Shown: positions 33,901 through 45,300, numbered from the stretch's first letter. The stretch: 64,000 bases of DNA from Mesostigma viride (GCA_009746045.1 RPFO01000082.1:2038841-2102840), one strand, 5' to 3'. Notes: a model not told the origin generated them from the letters alone. Numbers and translations: made by a program.

Positions 33901-36625
33901 CGCTATCATCTTGGCACATGTGTCAGACATCACATCAGAATGGCCAGGTGTACTATGCCTTGGGTCTGTTTTTCTTTATTGGGATGCAGGTGGGCTGACC
34001 TGCAAAATGCTGCAAGTCCTTCCAGTACCCAACTTGAGTGGGGGGGCTTTTGGGTAGCCTGCGTGCATGCGTCCTCTATCCGTGTGGTTACTTTTTGCAA
34101 GCTCGATATTAGTTGATATGAGTACAACTCCTTTGAATCACATGGTCATTGGCAGGTGCCTGCTCTCCCCCGCCTTGCCCGCTGCCCGGCCACCATCGTA
34201 CTCACCCACCACGGAAGGCACTCCTGCAGTCTCTCGCGTGCTGATTTGCTGGTTGTGTGCTGAGCGGTGATTTTTTGATACCATAGCCCATAACATCCGT
34301 GTGCGGTCTCTCATGCGCGCTTGGCTACACAACCTTCGTAGTGGCACTTTCACAAATACTTTGGTCTGCCTTGAAAGCATTTTGCATTGCGCCGTGGCTG
34401 CTGCTCCCTATCTTATGCCATCTTCCTTGCCCCCTCGGTGTGTGGGCCTCCTCGGTGATACTGGGCCCCTGCAGACATCGTTCGCAAGCGGCTAGACTTC
34501 CGCCGCGACAACTACGAGGACTGCCCGCCCCTGCTGGTGTTCCCAGGTGTGCGCCTCGAGTGCCGGGGATGCCACAGCCGCCCCTTGTAATCACAGCTGG
34601 GCATATCCCATTACATTCGTACTACGCTGTCTAAGATTTGATAGACAGCCAGCTTGGAGATGTGTTGTTTGCGTGACGAGGGTACAAACAGGCTGGTCCT
34701 CAGGGCCCTAGACTCTGCATTCTAATTCCAGCCTCTTTTCTTGGTTGCCCCATTTCCCATCCTCCCCACTCGGCATGCCTTTTTCCGTTAATCCTGGGCG
34801 GCGGGTCGTCCTCTTGGACGCCACCCACCTGGAAACGCGTTCCATCTGCCAGAGGGCACCACGACCAACGGCGAGTTTCTGCTGCCATTCCGCTCGGGCG
34901 TGTTCCGAGGCGGCCACCCCGTGCGGCCCATCTTGCTGCACTACCGCTGGGCACACTTCAGCCCCGCGTACGAGAGCATCTACACGGTGCGTGCCTCTAC
35001 GGCCTCCCAAGGGGGTGGCTTCCGAGGACATTGCTTGTATTATTTTGCTCGGGATGCAATCGTGTCTGGGAGGATGGGTGGCAGGGGGGGCAACTCCAGG
35101 CAGCACATGGGGGTGGAGTCCGCAGCCATGCACGCGATTTCCAGTCGCTGGCTGTAACGGCCTATGCATCGTCTCTTGCCAGTGCCGCTACTGTGGCGTC
35201 GAGGTACTGGGGCCTTTATTGCTTTTGATCACAGCTGCATCAGATCCTAGCGGGGTCCCATTCAGACTGGATGAGGAGATCCCCCATCGCGTCCTAACGT
35301 TGAATGCTGAATCCATAACAGCTGTTGAGTGTAAAGCTGGCTCTGGATCTCTCCTAGCGCACCCTACTATGTCGTACTTACAGTGGCCCCTGGCATCCGT
35401 ACCTGTTGGCAGGCCGTATCTATCCCCATGTAATCATCCCGGATTACATGCTCTGCGTCGCCAAGCGGCTGTTGCGCAGGCACAAAGTGACGGCTCACCA
35501 CCTCCTTAGCCTGCTGGTGGCCGCCACACCTCATGTCCTCATGAGTGTCGTCCGCTCACTGTCCTTAGTTGCTGCACTCTCTCACTGTCCTTGCCTCTTC
35601 TTACCTTCTCTTCCTTACTCAGCTCGTCGCACGCCTCCTCCCTTGTCCCCCCCGTCCTCGTGCATCTCCCCTCGCCTGCCTCCCCTCCTTGTATTCGTCT
35701 CCGGGCATTCCTGCCCTTGCTTGCCTCCCCAGGGCCGCCACATCTTCCTGCTGCTGTGCCAGCTGTACAACACGCTCGAGGTGCAGGAGCTGCCGGTGTA
35801 CGAACCGCCCATGACGGCGCTCGAGGACCCGGTGGGCTACGCGGGCGCCGTTCGGTCCAGCATGGCGCTCGCGGTGCGTGGGATGGCGTGGGACAGCGTG
35901 GGACAGCGTGGAACAGCATGGGGAAGCGTGGGGGAGCGCGGGAAACTGGGAAACCGTTGCACATTACGTGTAGGGGGGGGGGCTGCACTTCTGGTAAAAA
36001 TAGGCGCATGCTTCAAAGGAAATGTAGGGCTGTGTCATGTGCTGCATTGTCTCCTCTGTGTCTTACCGCGTGGGCTGTTCTTTAAAGGAATGATGTCGTT
36101 CTTTATCGTCCTAATAAATTGTGGAAGGCGTCTAGAGTCGGAGACTTTTGTATCTCCTTATTGATGTAGGTCCCTCGTCGAGCATGTGCCAAGTATATTA
36201 ATTCGCTGCTCTGCTTCATCCCTTTTTCATGTTTGACATGTGATAGTACTTAGCAATGGAAGATGAACGGCAGGCTGCCTTCAAAGTCTTGCGTGAGTGG
36301 AGGTTCAGCATATCCTTGGATGGCATATAAGGGCCCGCCGTTTTGTGTGATAGCGTAATGATGTCTGGTATTGTCGACGCAAGCAACAAATAGTAAACAA
36401 ATATTGGTATGCTTGTAGTTGCCTTTCTGCTTCTCTCCCCCTCTGCACCTTGCTTGTTTCCCTTTCCCTTTCCCTTCTCCCCTCCCCCCCTCTTCACTGA
36501 TTACCCATTTTTCTTTACTATTTGCACAGGGCGGGCTCATCCTTTCTGACGCGACTTTGGAAGACAAGCGCGCATTCCATGCCAAGTACCGGCAAGCCAC
36601 ACAGCCGCACATCAAGAAAGACTAG
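30952..36625 (+). CDS. Lysophospholipid acyltransferase, LPCAT/LPEAT type, seven exons
   Basis: Exons: 30952-31545, 32240-32277, 33343-33398, 34475-34546, 34853-34986, 35733-35873, 36530-36625; every phase matches and the product is 376 residues. Such enzymes transfer a fatty acyl group from acyl-CoA to a lysophospholipid at the ER membrane. Visible motifs: a membrane segment at about residues 69-99, the catalytic NHxxxxD box (NHVSYLD, 177-183, His and Asp both present), a second-block-like IPMIGFVSACMGCIYVQRES (205-224), and motif III FPEGTTTNG (252-260) followed by FRSGVF and PVRPILLHY. The C-terminus has HIFLLLCQLYNTLEVQELPV, typical of this family. It is shorter than animal LPCAT1/2 (over 500 residues) and lacks their EF-hands and a C-terminal KKxx-type signal (it ends HIKKD). 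Plant LPEAT-like enzymes are the closest alternative. The exact substrate cannot be read from the sequence. Confidence 0.88.
32265..32472 (+). repeat. Degenerate ~32-39-bp tandem repeat of an exon end plus 5' splice site
   Basis: The end of acyltransferase exon 2 with its donor (tggctttgtcag|gtgagg) is the first unit. Further units begin at about 32298, 32330, 32362, 32401 and 32437. Unit 32330 repeats tggctttgtcaggtg exactly and unit 32298 shares ggtggggtagta with it; the others are more diverged (tggcttcattag, tggcttcgtcag, cggcttcatcag). Confidence 0.75.
35874..35945 (+). repeat. Short ~10-bp tandem repeat at the start of acyltransferase intron 6
   Basis: Directly after the donor gcg|gtgcgtggga come several near-copies of cgtgggacag / cgtggaacag / catggggaag. 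The unit resembles the donor region itself, but it is too short and simple to be sure. Confidence 0.55.
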
Positions 36626-36758
36626 CTTCATTTATCAGTTGGGCTAGGCCCTGGTAAAATACCTACGCCGTGTGGCCCTGTTTGAGCGATTGAATGGTGG
36701 TCTGGAGTGCCACAAACTTCGTCCCGTTGCCTTCTTTGCATGTACAAACGGTGAAGTT

Positions 36759-36843
36759 AGTAAGTACTTTCGTGTCATGCGCATAGGCATGCCACGGAGT
36801 ACTATGCTAATCGCATTAGAAAAATAACTACACGACAAGTAAC
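36759..36843 (+). repeat. Dispersed repeat family D
   Basis: Matches 59169-59256 and the inverse of 24856-24955, with small indels. It lies downstream of the acyltransferase stop. Confidence 0.6.
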
Positions 36844-36981
36844 GGTTTTCTACTTCACATCCGCCATAGTACAAACTTGGAGTTGCTTTCAAATGGCAGG
36901 TGGAGTTAGACAGTTGGTACGTGCAACCTTGCGCGAAGTACAGGAGCATGAAGCTGATGTTTGGTCTTCCGCAGTATATGT

Positions 36982-37140
36982 TATTAATTTATTAATTGCC
37001 TCCGTTGGGAGTACATGTAACACATATCCCTGACAAGGGGCACATGATTTTTGATACATTCTGAGCTACAACCTGCAGGTGGGGGGTGTAAACTGCCACC
37101 TACGTTCTCCAGGGGTGCACAGGTCTGCATGCACCACCAT
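36982..37140 (-). mobile_element. Retroposon family A copy (diverged)
   Basis: Reverse orientation: an attaattt tail, then ctccgttgggagtacatgta, cacatatccctgacaagggg, cattctgagctac, ctgcaggtgggg. It is more diverged than the other copies. Confidence 0.6.
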
Positions 37141-37669
37141 GGTGTAATCATACCAAAAGAGGCCTGACAATGATGGGGTGGAAGATTATAATGGCGCTAG
37201 GCAATGGCTAGGGTAGACACCACCCTCGGTCTGGCCGGCCCCCAGCTAGAGGCTTTCGACCAGCTAGCCAGCTAGGGCGGCATATGTATCCTGACCTGGC
37301 CTGGCCGGCCCCAGGGACAAGCCCCAACGGGTTGGTAGACCTGCCATGAACTATACAGATCAGTTGCTGGCCGACCTAGTGGTCCCCTGGAGCCCAGTTT
37401 GAACACCGCATTTCCTCCAGGCTCTCTGTTGCTTGGACGGCTATCTAGATGCAGGACAAGAAGAGGTGCATGGCATACCATCCAGGCCCACACGCCCGCC
37501 CCTGTGGGCAAGCCCCCCCCACACAGGAGGCAGGGGTGCTTTGCGGAGTAGAGTAGTTAGGATTTTGTAGATCAGTAGTTTAGAGTTAGCTTAGTTAGGT
37601 TTCGCGGCTTCACCCACCCCCATCCATCAGCAAGGGAATACGTGCAACATGATCTCCTCATGGAGCTAG
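37141..37669. other. Non-coding stretch, nothing recognised
   Basis: Short inverted gctagc/ggccgg-rich words are present around 37200-37320, but no gene, long repeat or RNA could be supported. Confidence 0.4.
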
Positions 37670-37990
37670 TCATGTGTCATAATCTAATACTTCTACGAGT
37701 ACTTCTAAGTGCTCCCCCGTGGTGACGAGTGCCCTAAGGTCTACCATGAACTGTGCCCACAAAACATTTTCTGCCACATCCACCCCGCTGCTGGCACGCT
37801 TTTGGTACAATTGTACCAACTGTTGGATGGGCTTGGCAGAGTGATGTATAGGTGTGGATGCACGCAGGGATGCAAACCAGTCACGCACGTTATCACTAGC
37901 ATAAGCATGTGAGAGCTTGAACAACCATTCCCTAGCCTCATCCTGGGTATGGCCCTCTGCATGGCAGCCCCGGGAATACTAGCTTATCCT
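37670..37990 (-). pseudogene. Unrecognised ORF fragment, ~100 residues
   Basis: Open on the minus strand from about 37980 to the stop at 37670-37672. It has an ATG at 37922-37924 and in-frame sequence upstream (QDEAREWLFKLSHAYASDN). Its even, charged-helical composition (IQQLVQLYQKRASSGVDVAE) looks like real protein, perhaps a fragment of a retroelement structural protein, but no family is recognised. No introns or partner exons were found. Confidence 0.3.
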
Positions 37991-38019
37991 CTTTCTTCGA
38001 TTGGGATCAATTAATTAAT

Positions 38020-38220
38020 TAATTAAACTCGTGCTCCCGTTGGGGAGTCACGGAGCACCGAAGTGCTTTTAATCCCTGTGTGTGCACTACAGGAGAAAGG
38101 GCAGAGACCCCCAGTCTCCTTCATGCCAAAGGCATGCCACAGCTGCAATCGGGCGCGGCTAGCTAAAAGGACAGGCTAACGATCCGGCAAACTGTGGGTG
38201 CAATAAGACCCGTGTGAGCA
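38020..38220 (+). repeat. Dispersed repeat family B, uninterrupted copy
   Basis: Begins after an (aatt)n run. It contains cgtgctcccgttggggagtc, the gggcagagacccccagtctc block and gtgggtgcaataagacccgt. It is the empty-site counterpart of the interrupted copy at 24238-24610. Confidence 0.65.
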
Positions 38221-38222
38221 TA

Positions 38223-38888
38223 TCATAGCAAGGAGCGTGGGCAGGTAATCTGAACATGGCCAGGGCGTAGCATGGCTGTACTAGGACTAGGCTGAGTTTG
38301 ATTGGGATCAAACCTGGGCCTACACAAGGCCATGTTGGTGGTGTTGGTCGTTCCTGCAGGTGGCTGCTGCGGCTGTTGCTGTTGCTGCTGCTGCTGCTGC
38401 TCCCCGCCCGCTCGTTGCGCTGGTGCAGATTCTTGGTTGCCGTGTCCTCCCCCGCCCTGGTTGCCCCCCCTTTCTCCACCATCCTCCCCCTCATCCCTCC
38501 TGCGCTTGGGTCGTGGTGCACATGCCTCAGCCTGTGCCCGTCGCTTGGCTGGCTTCAGTGATGCAACCAACCTGGCCACCGTGTCGGCCAGCCTGCCGTG
38601 CTCTGCCGGGGTGAGCTCCCTCCCCTCGTCTAGCATCCGCTGCGCCAGACGGAGTTGCTCCCGGACGTCCTCTCGGTGCGACAATGTCGCTGGCCCAGGT
38701 TCTCCCCGGTGCGTCACCCGTGTACGCGCTGCTGTACCATCTCTGTTTGAAATGGTGTGGGTGGGTTGTGACAGAAAATAATAAAGCTGCTCCGTTGAAA
38801 CATCCTCATCTGGCATCAAACCAAACTCTGCTCTCACCGCCTCCCCCATCGACCCTCGCACAGCTGCCTTCTTTATGTTTTTGGCCAT
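38223..38888 (-). CDS. Hypothetical protein, 221 residues, poly-Q and basic patch
   Basis: The ORF starts MAKNIKKAAVRGSMGE and contains EDVSTEQLYYFLSQPTHTI, a helical stretch (DVREQLRLAQRMLDEGRELT), a basic KRRAQAEACAPRPKRRRDE patch that could act as a nuclear signal, a Gly-rich part and nine glutamines. It begins about 12 nt after the stop of the upstream minus-strand ORF, an unusually tight spacing for this genome. The family is not recognised. A structural (gag/ORF1-like) protein of a mobile element is possible but unproven. Confidence 0.4.
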   Translation of the reverse strand: MAKNIKKAAVRGSMGEAVRAEFGLMPDEDVSTEQLYYFLSQPTHTISNRDGTAARTRVTHRGEPGPATLSHREDVREQLRLAQRMLDEGRELTPAEHGRLADTVARLVASLKPAKRRAQAEACAPRPKRRRDEGEDGGERGGNQGGGGHGNQESAPAQRAGGEQQQQQQQQQPQQPPAGTTNTTNMALCRPRFDPNQTQPSPSTAMLRPGHVQITCPRSLL

Positions 38889-38900
38889 GCGCCTCCGCTG

Positions 38901-40032
38901 CTAATTGAGCATCCGACGCTCCAGCCTGCCGACGCTCTCCTCCCAGGCGGCCGGCTTCCTGCGGTACCGCTCCTCGGCCTCCCTGCGGGCCGGCCCCTGC
39001 AATGGCGCCAGCTCGGCGACCTTCCTGTATTTCCACGACTTCATGTCGCGGGCCAGACGTTCGCACCGCACCTTGGTGTGAGACATCTTCACCCGGATCC
39101 GCACAGCGAGCGCTTCCGCCCGATCACGTTCCTGCTGCTCGCGCAGCTTCCTCTGCGCAATCACATTCCTCCGCCGCTGCTTCTTCTCCCGCTCGGCCTT
39201 GAAGACCGCCAGCCTCCGCTGTGCCTAGCTCCTTTTCTCGCGCCTGCATCGCCGGCGTCATCTCCACCAAGTCGTCGGCCTCAGCTAGGGCTCAGATGCC
39301 GACGGCCCCGTCAAAGAAAACTCGGATTCCTGAAGAATCCCGTCGATCTCCCTCGGGATCGTCGCTGACCGCCGCAGTCGCTGAAAACACGCCAGGTCCC
39401 CCCGCCTCACCACCTCGTGAGTCGGCGATACTGGCCTCCTCAGGGCCGCGCGGACCCGAGCAGCATCCTCCATCTGCTGGGCGCGCTCACGTGAGCGCAC
39501 GTCCCGAGCCACCTCTCCTCCGCGGACTCCTGCTCCTGCAGGCTACGTGCCACTGCGGCATCGGCTTCCTCCTGCGCGATGCGAGCCTCGTCTGCCGACG
39601 AAGGCTGCGGACCGAACAGCCCAAGGGAGCTGGTCTCCGACTCGCTGCCGGAATCCCCACCCGCCTGCTCATCCGACGAGGTGACCCCCGGCCCCGCACC
39701 GCACGGCCGGTGCATATGGCGGTCCCCTCGGAACCACCACCGGGGTCGAACCCCTCGTCCTGCGCATATATAAGAGGGATGCGCACCACCCTTTCCACCA
39801 CATCCCTGTACGACGGGTCCTGCTCCTCCATGGCCACATCATCGGGATGCATCGGATCCAGATTGGACCTGTCCGAAAAGTCCTGGCGCATGCTCGCCAG
39901 GATTGAGTCAGACGTCCCCGAGTCATCTGACGCCGGGGACGAAGAAGAGTGCTGCTGCTGCACCTCCTCCTCGGAAGATGCCGCGCTCATCAGGGCCTTG
40001 CCCTTGTTGGTCGGAGCGTTCTTGGGTGCCAT
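38901..40032 (-). pseudogene. Frameshifted ORF relic, acidic N-terminus and charged coiled coil
   Basis: Minus strand from ATG at 40032: an acidic Ser/Gln/Glu-rich start (MAPKNAPTNKGKALMSAASS), continued in other frames by EARIAQEEADAAVARSLQEQ, then RERAQQMEDAARVRAALRR, then REKKQRRRNVIAQRKLREQQ and a Lys/Arg/Glu-rich end stopping at 38901. At least three frame changes are needed, with no splice sites fitting them, so the copy is broken or the assembly has indels. Together with the ORF below it may be the remains of one mobile element. Confidence 0.35.
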
Positions 40033-40059
40033 TTTTCCGAAAAAAAAAAAAGATGGGTA

Positions 40060-41080
40060 GAAAGTAGAGAGTAAAATGGGTAGGTTTTTGCTCGTCGTAA
40101 CAACGCGTGTCTTTTTGCCGGAGTTTTTTAATGCAAGTTATGGGATACACAGAGCCAGAATGCTCAGGCATGCAGTGCCAAATGGCGTGTGTGTGAACGA
40201 TGAGACACCTTGGCATTAGGATACTGATGTGGCACATATACCGCTGGTCAGCCGTCACTTGCGGCTGACCAGACTTTGCATAAGTTAAGCCTAACTTACT
40301 GATCCTGGACGGACTAGCCTATCAGTTACAACCTGATCTAGTGAGTCCTAACATGACAACTACAGTCCTGGTACTGTGGTACCGGCTCATCACATACTGA
40401 GTCTTAGAGCCATGCACGTGTCCATGCCACGACTGCTCTAGTCCAGCACCGTCCCAGTACCCAATTGGGCGCCGGCGGTGCTGGCACGCGTCCACTTAGG
40501 CTACAGGCGGGAGACTTAGACTAACTCTCTCCGGAGCGCAGTGAAGGACCACGTACTACGCAGTGAGCGGGCAGCGGGCAGACCCTGAACCGCCCCAAAG
40601 TGCTTTTTTTGGCTGGGCGAAGCCAGCGGGTAACACTCAGTAGTACAGTAGCGGGTAACACTGTAAGGGTTAATTAAGGGTCAGCCATGCCATGCAAGAA
40701 AACTGCCCATATTTTGTACCACGCACAACCATATATAACAAAGCAGCAGCTTTGTTATCCATAGCCTTGACTGCGTCGACATCAATGTTGTCATCGGCGG
40801 CAATGGCCAGCCAGCCGGCAATAGCTTGCACGCAACCAAGCACGGCCTCTCCCTAACATCCGTGTGAAGAATTGCTTCTTGATATCCCTACTAGTCTCTA
40901 AACTAGGCTGCACATCGCTCGTGTGAGGAAACAGCTCGCCATCAAACCGTCGCTCGCTGAATGGCGCACTTCCCGTAAAATAGGAGTACGATGACACAAA
41001 GGGACTCCGGAGACGGGGAACTGTTACAACATATTCATCCACGAAAGGCAAGGGCTTCGTCAATTAAGGAGTAAATTGGC
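40060..41080. other. No gene supported
   Basis: Contains a possible minus-strand frame at 40791-41063 (LPFVDEYVVTVPRLRSPFVS) that could be an exon of the degenerate ORF region next to it, but the splice junction could not be fixed. Confidence 0.35.
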
Positions 41081-41082
41081 AC

Positions 41083-41980
41083 CTAGATATGAATATGAGA
41101 ACGTACCGCTAGTCGATCGACAACCATGACTCTCTTGCATTTGAGGTCTGTTTCGCACACCCCGCAGCAGAAATTCGTTGCGGCATGCACCTGCCATGGC
41201 ATGCAGGTTGTGCATGTCGGGAGGTTAATAACAACCCCGACGCCGTGGGCGTCGGTAGTGCCAAGAAATCCTGCATTCGACATGACCGACGTTTGGGGCA
41301 AACTCGAATATATATGGATTATCGGTTTGCCAAGCCTGACGCAGCCTTGAAATTGGTCGGAAATATGCGGTAGCTCGGGAAAAAAAATTGCAGTGGTACT
41401 GAAAAAAGTTGTTCGGTCAAAGTCTTTAGAATTAAAAAATGCGTCGTTTATGATCATAAACTCGATCTTAGGGCGCACTTCATCGGGAAATTTTTTTGCT
41501 GCAGTCAGGTGGGGTCGAGAGAAAATCTGCGACCAAACAGCTAGGCACCCACCTGTGAATGACGCAATATGCTGTTCGATTCCGCAAATTTTCTGCCGAA
41601 AAAAAAATACTGGTGGACCAAATAACTCCTTAGGAGGATGAGCGTTAACTTTCAGCCTTGATAATGCTTTTTTACGCGCTCAACATCGCCTGCCAGACCG
41701 CCATGCCTGTCGCCCGGAATTCGGTCACCATCGTGCACGCGCACACCCAAATTTGCATTTGGCGCCACTTTTCGGGTACCGCTTACGAGGTCGGACTTTG
41801 GCGCGGCTCGTACCGTTGTGAAGGGTAAATTAAAAAAACCCGGAAAGAGAGGCAAGGCATAGGTGGGCTCCAACCCGGTATCCCACGAGCAGATGTACGT
41901 TGAAGTGTGCCTTGGCGCAGGCCTGCATGAAGTCTACACAACCAAATCTTGCCGAAGTTGCACAACATGTACATTGCTAC
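41083..41980 (-). pseudogene. Long degenerate ORF region, product unknown
   Basis: On the minus strand a frame is open from about 41670 to 41083 (PKELFGPPVFFFRQKICGIE ... EVRPKIEFMIINDAFFNSKD ... INLPTCTTCMPWQVHAATNF, with CxxC and CCGVC groups). It is continued upstream in other frames by APKSDLVSGTRKVAPNANLG and VDFMQACAKAHFNVHLLVGY. The frame changes fall at an A6 and a T7 run. GC is lower than in the host genes. This could be an inactivated element gene or a gene with assembly homopolymer errors; no family is recognised. The plus strand is also partly open, so even the strand is uncertain. Confidence 0.3.
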
Positions 41981-42486
41981 AAAGGGACCAATTGCGCAAC
42001 CGCGCAGTGGACAGAGCTCGCGAACTACTTGCGGAGTTCAAGCCCCAGATTGACTGCTACCCCTGCACGGGAGCGCGATGCGGGCGGGGATGAGTGACCT
42101 CGCCAACCCCGCAGACAGCAGGGGAAAATCGCTTACAGGCGGTGGAGCAGAGGAAAATCCACGTGTGAGCTTCCTGCGCGTTTGTAACGGTATTTTACAA
42201 CAGAAAGTTTGGTCCAACTGCCCAAAAGTTTGCGACGGTTATATCTGGAGCTCGCGAACAAAGGACATCGCAGAGTTTTCTAGTAGGAGCAATCTGGGCA
42301 TACGGATCGACCTCTGCCATTGAAATGGCTCATCTGGATGTAACGCTTCAGAAACCTAAAAAATGGGCACGCCGTGGTTTGACCTTTTCGTGATTGGTCG
42401 CAACGAAATTTCGCGCAGCTCATTCGTCAAGCGGACTGTAAGTCACGCCGCTGAGTGGCTGGAGCCGAAAGCCGTTCGATAGAGTG

Positions 42487-42897
42487 TTAGCTAAAATTGT
42501 GCCAAGGCTGCGTTTTTAAAATTGTAGTATAAATGTTGAAACATGCTCTCGGTGGCAATGAACTCGTGCTACCAGTTCCTAACATCATTTCAAAGAAACC
42601 CAGCGAATTGCATTTCACTTTTTTGTGTTTCCAGATTTTATGCCCCTTCGGCGAAAAAATGAGAATTATAGGAGCGCTGACAGGGGCAACACTGCATGTA
42701 GTGCTTATAATCGCTTTTACGTCTTTTCTTGCAGCTATATGACATCGCTCGGTAAGAGAAACGTGAACAGGTGCGTCCACTGCGGGCCGGCAGGGCGCAC
42801 TTCCCATCTCCCTGGTGCCCAACCGACCGGTGGTCATGCAGAGCACACCGTGGGCGTGTAGAACACCCGGGTATCCAGAAACGAAGTGTACCACCAC
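42487..42897 (-). CDS. Hypothetical ORF, 136 residues
   Basis: Single open frame with protein-like composition (VHVSLTERCHIAARKDVKAI; KHKKVKCNSLGFFEMMLGTG). It lies upstream, on the same strand, of the degenerate ORF region 41083-41980 and might belong to the same former gene. No family is recognised and a chance ORF is possible. Confidence 0.22.
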   Translation of the reverse strand: MVVHFVSGYPGVLHAHGVLCMTTGRLGTREMGSAPCRPAVDAPVHVSLTERCHIAARKDVKAIISTTCSVAPVSAPIILIFSPKGHKIWKHKKVKCNSLGFFEMMLGTGSTSSLPPRACFNIYTTILKTQPWHNFS

Positions 42898-42899
42898 GT

Positions 42900-44640
42900 A
42901 GTCCAGACAGGCCTGACGGCTGACAGTCGTTAGGGCCCCGAAAAGTGACCAAGTCCTGTGAGGGACGTTAATTGGAGGTGGCAGCTAGTTGACAGCACTG
43001 AACCATCGGCCCGCTATCCGGCAAAAAGGCAGAAAACATGGGGGTGTAAGGTGTTGTCGTTTGCAGCTAGCAGTCGTGCCGGCAGGCGCAAAGCAACTGC
43101 CAGCAGTGCCCACGGGGAGCGTTGCGTTGGCGTCGAGCAGCATATAACCAAGAAGTGGCGGGCCGGGGTGGTAGTCCTCAAGGCTATGCTAGTCCTCGAA
43201 GAACTTCCAGATGGCGTTCCAACTCCTAGCTAGGTAGACCGACCACTATTCCACTAATAATGGGGTGCGTAACCCACCCCAACCGTGAGGTGGTGCTTAT
43301 CTAGACCGCCCCTCAACAGAGGTGAAATGCCACCATATATATTAGGCGTGGGGTTAGAAGCGTGCTGAGGCTGGCAGCTGCATGCCAGCGGCGAACACAA
43401 AAGGCCAACGCCACCTTGGCGGGCCTGGCGTCCCACTGCCAGCAAAGTAAAAGCGCCAACTGCCTGCCAGGCGGTCAGTGAGCACGATGCCAGAAAGTCA
43501 CCGTGCGACGATCGATGCTCGATCCTGCACGCCTAGCTAGAATATGATATACATGTATTGAGACACATGGTGTGCCATGCAAAAGGCAACAAGCTCCTCT
43601 ACCCGGTAGCTATGGTCGCCATGCATGTACGTACGTTGAAAGTTGCAAGGGCCAAGGATGCCTACTGGCCCAACAGCTAGGGGAGAACGGCGACGGGTGA
43701 TGGGGGTGGATGCAGCGGAAGGTGGGGGTGGGGATCATTGGAACGGAGGGAAGGGAAGCGGAAGGAATAGTGCTTTTCATCGCATGGATTTTGTCCAGCA
43801 GGGCCGCGTAGGATGCGAGCCTGGGTACCGCCTGCTCGGGGTATGTATGATGGGGGGGGGGGGCTGATTGCGAAATTCGCCGAGGCGTAGGTAATCTAGC
43901 AAGCGTTGTGTTTTACGAATCTGACAGTTGACAGATGTCGTTCTAGCCTGAAATACCGGCACCACCTACTATAATACTACCGGCGACATACCATCTGCAT
44001 ATGTCATTTATTAAAAAAAATATTAAAAATTATAACATGACTCCGTTGGGAGATCGATCATGTAGAACATATTCCTTGCCGGATAGATAGGTGGAGGTGG
44101 GCGGAGCCGTGGAATCGAACTATAAGCTTTCTAGTATAGAAAATCCGAACTACGCTACTCAGCAAAGCGCCCCTTCCGCTTGGGGGGAGGGGGCTTGCCC
44201 ACACGGGCTGGCGTGTGAGCCTGGATAATCTTCTGCCACTTCGGCTTCTTGTTCTGCATAGCATGCAGTCCAAGCAAGAGAGAGAAAGCGGTGAATGTGG
44301 TGTTCAAACTGAGCTGGGACCACTAGGTCGGTCAGCAACATCTGGATATGCCATGGAGAAGTCCTAAAGTTGCTTGCATGCCTGATTCTCTCCCCCCGCA
44401 AGTTCCGGTATAGAGATCCACTACTACATGCAATATTCCCAATTGCTTGTGAAGCATATATCAATCGAGTACCCATCATAGCTGTGCATATTAATAAGTG
44501 AGACAACTATGCTCACAGATGGTGCACGTAATCTCATGCAGTTCGATCCATTTTGTTCACGTGACTTACGTGAGACAAACCACTTAAATTAGCTGCTTGC
44601 AAACCACTTGATAGATAGAGCCTGCATGATTTGCCTAATT
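42900..44640. other. No gene supported
   Basis: Only short ORFs. A degraded family A retroposon end (ctccgttgggagatcgatca, next to an AT-rich run) is visible at about 44010-44090. Confidence 0.4.
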
Positions 44641-44644
44641 ACCG

Positions 44645-44862
44645 TGCATGCAGGAGCAAACTAGCCATGTAGTAGACAACAATAGGATGTGTCGGTTGGT
44701 TGTACGCCGCTTGTCACATGCAACTTATTCAGCACGTAGATTGCGTCACGTGCAGGAGCAAACTAGCCATATGTAGACAACACTAGGATCTGTCGGTTAT
44801 ATTAGTTGTATACGCCGCTTGTCACATGCGACTTATTCAGCACGTAGACTACGTCACGTGCA
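44645..44862. repeat. Tandem duplication, ~105-bp unit, two copies
   Basis: Both copies contain caggagcaaactagccat, agacaacaMtaggatSTGTC, gtcggtt and gccgcttgtcacatgc, then acttattcagcacgtaga. The second copy differs by small indels. Confidence 0.85.
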
Positions 44863-44908
44863 TATATGGGTTCCCGTAAGCCAGCTATAATGTCAATGAA
44901 CAAGGCTA

Positions 44909-45300
44909 CTCGACCTCCGCGAGGAGGCCGACCGCACCCAGCGCAGCCACAATGTCATCGTCAAGGACTTCGACAAGCCAGCAGATAAGACCTCGACGAC
45001 TCTTCTCACGGCATTTAAACACGACATTATTGGGCCCCCATGCAACTCACTGGTGAGCTGCGGATGTCGGCTACTCGCCTTCCCGCGCGCGGGGTAAGGC
45101 TGGCCCGGCTCCCGCGCTCCTCATCATCACCGGCCTAAAGTTAAGTACATGGCGGACAAGCTGTCGTTCCTCCGGAAAGTTAGGACTCGCTTCACGTTGG
45201 ACGACGACTTGACCCTGGCCCAGCAACAACGGCGACGGGAGCTATCATCATGATGGCCGCCGACCGGCCTACCTCCAGCTCCGGCAGACTGAGAGCGCAT
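44909..45300 (+). pseudogene. LINE ORF1-like (RNA-binding) relic
   Basis: Two blocks in different frames: 44909-45093 (EEADRTQRSHNVIVKDFDKP then a stop) and 45143-45252 (KYMADKLSFLRKVRTRFTLD ... DLTLAQQQRRREL then a stop). Both patterns resemble the RNA-recognition and C-terminal parts of LINE ORF1 proteins, where a 'DLT..QQ..RREL' ending is common. The frame change and stops show it is dead. No reverse transcriptase is visible nearby. Confidence 0.45.

Noticed and set aside
39221-40060. 279-codon ORF on the plus strand
   Set aside because: It lies antisense to the acidic/coiled-coil frames on the minus strand and has no motif; most likely a shadow caused by high GC.
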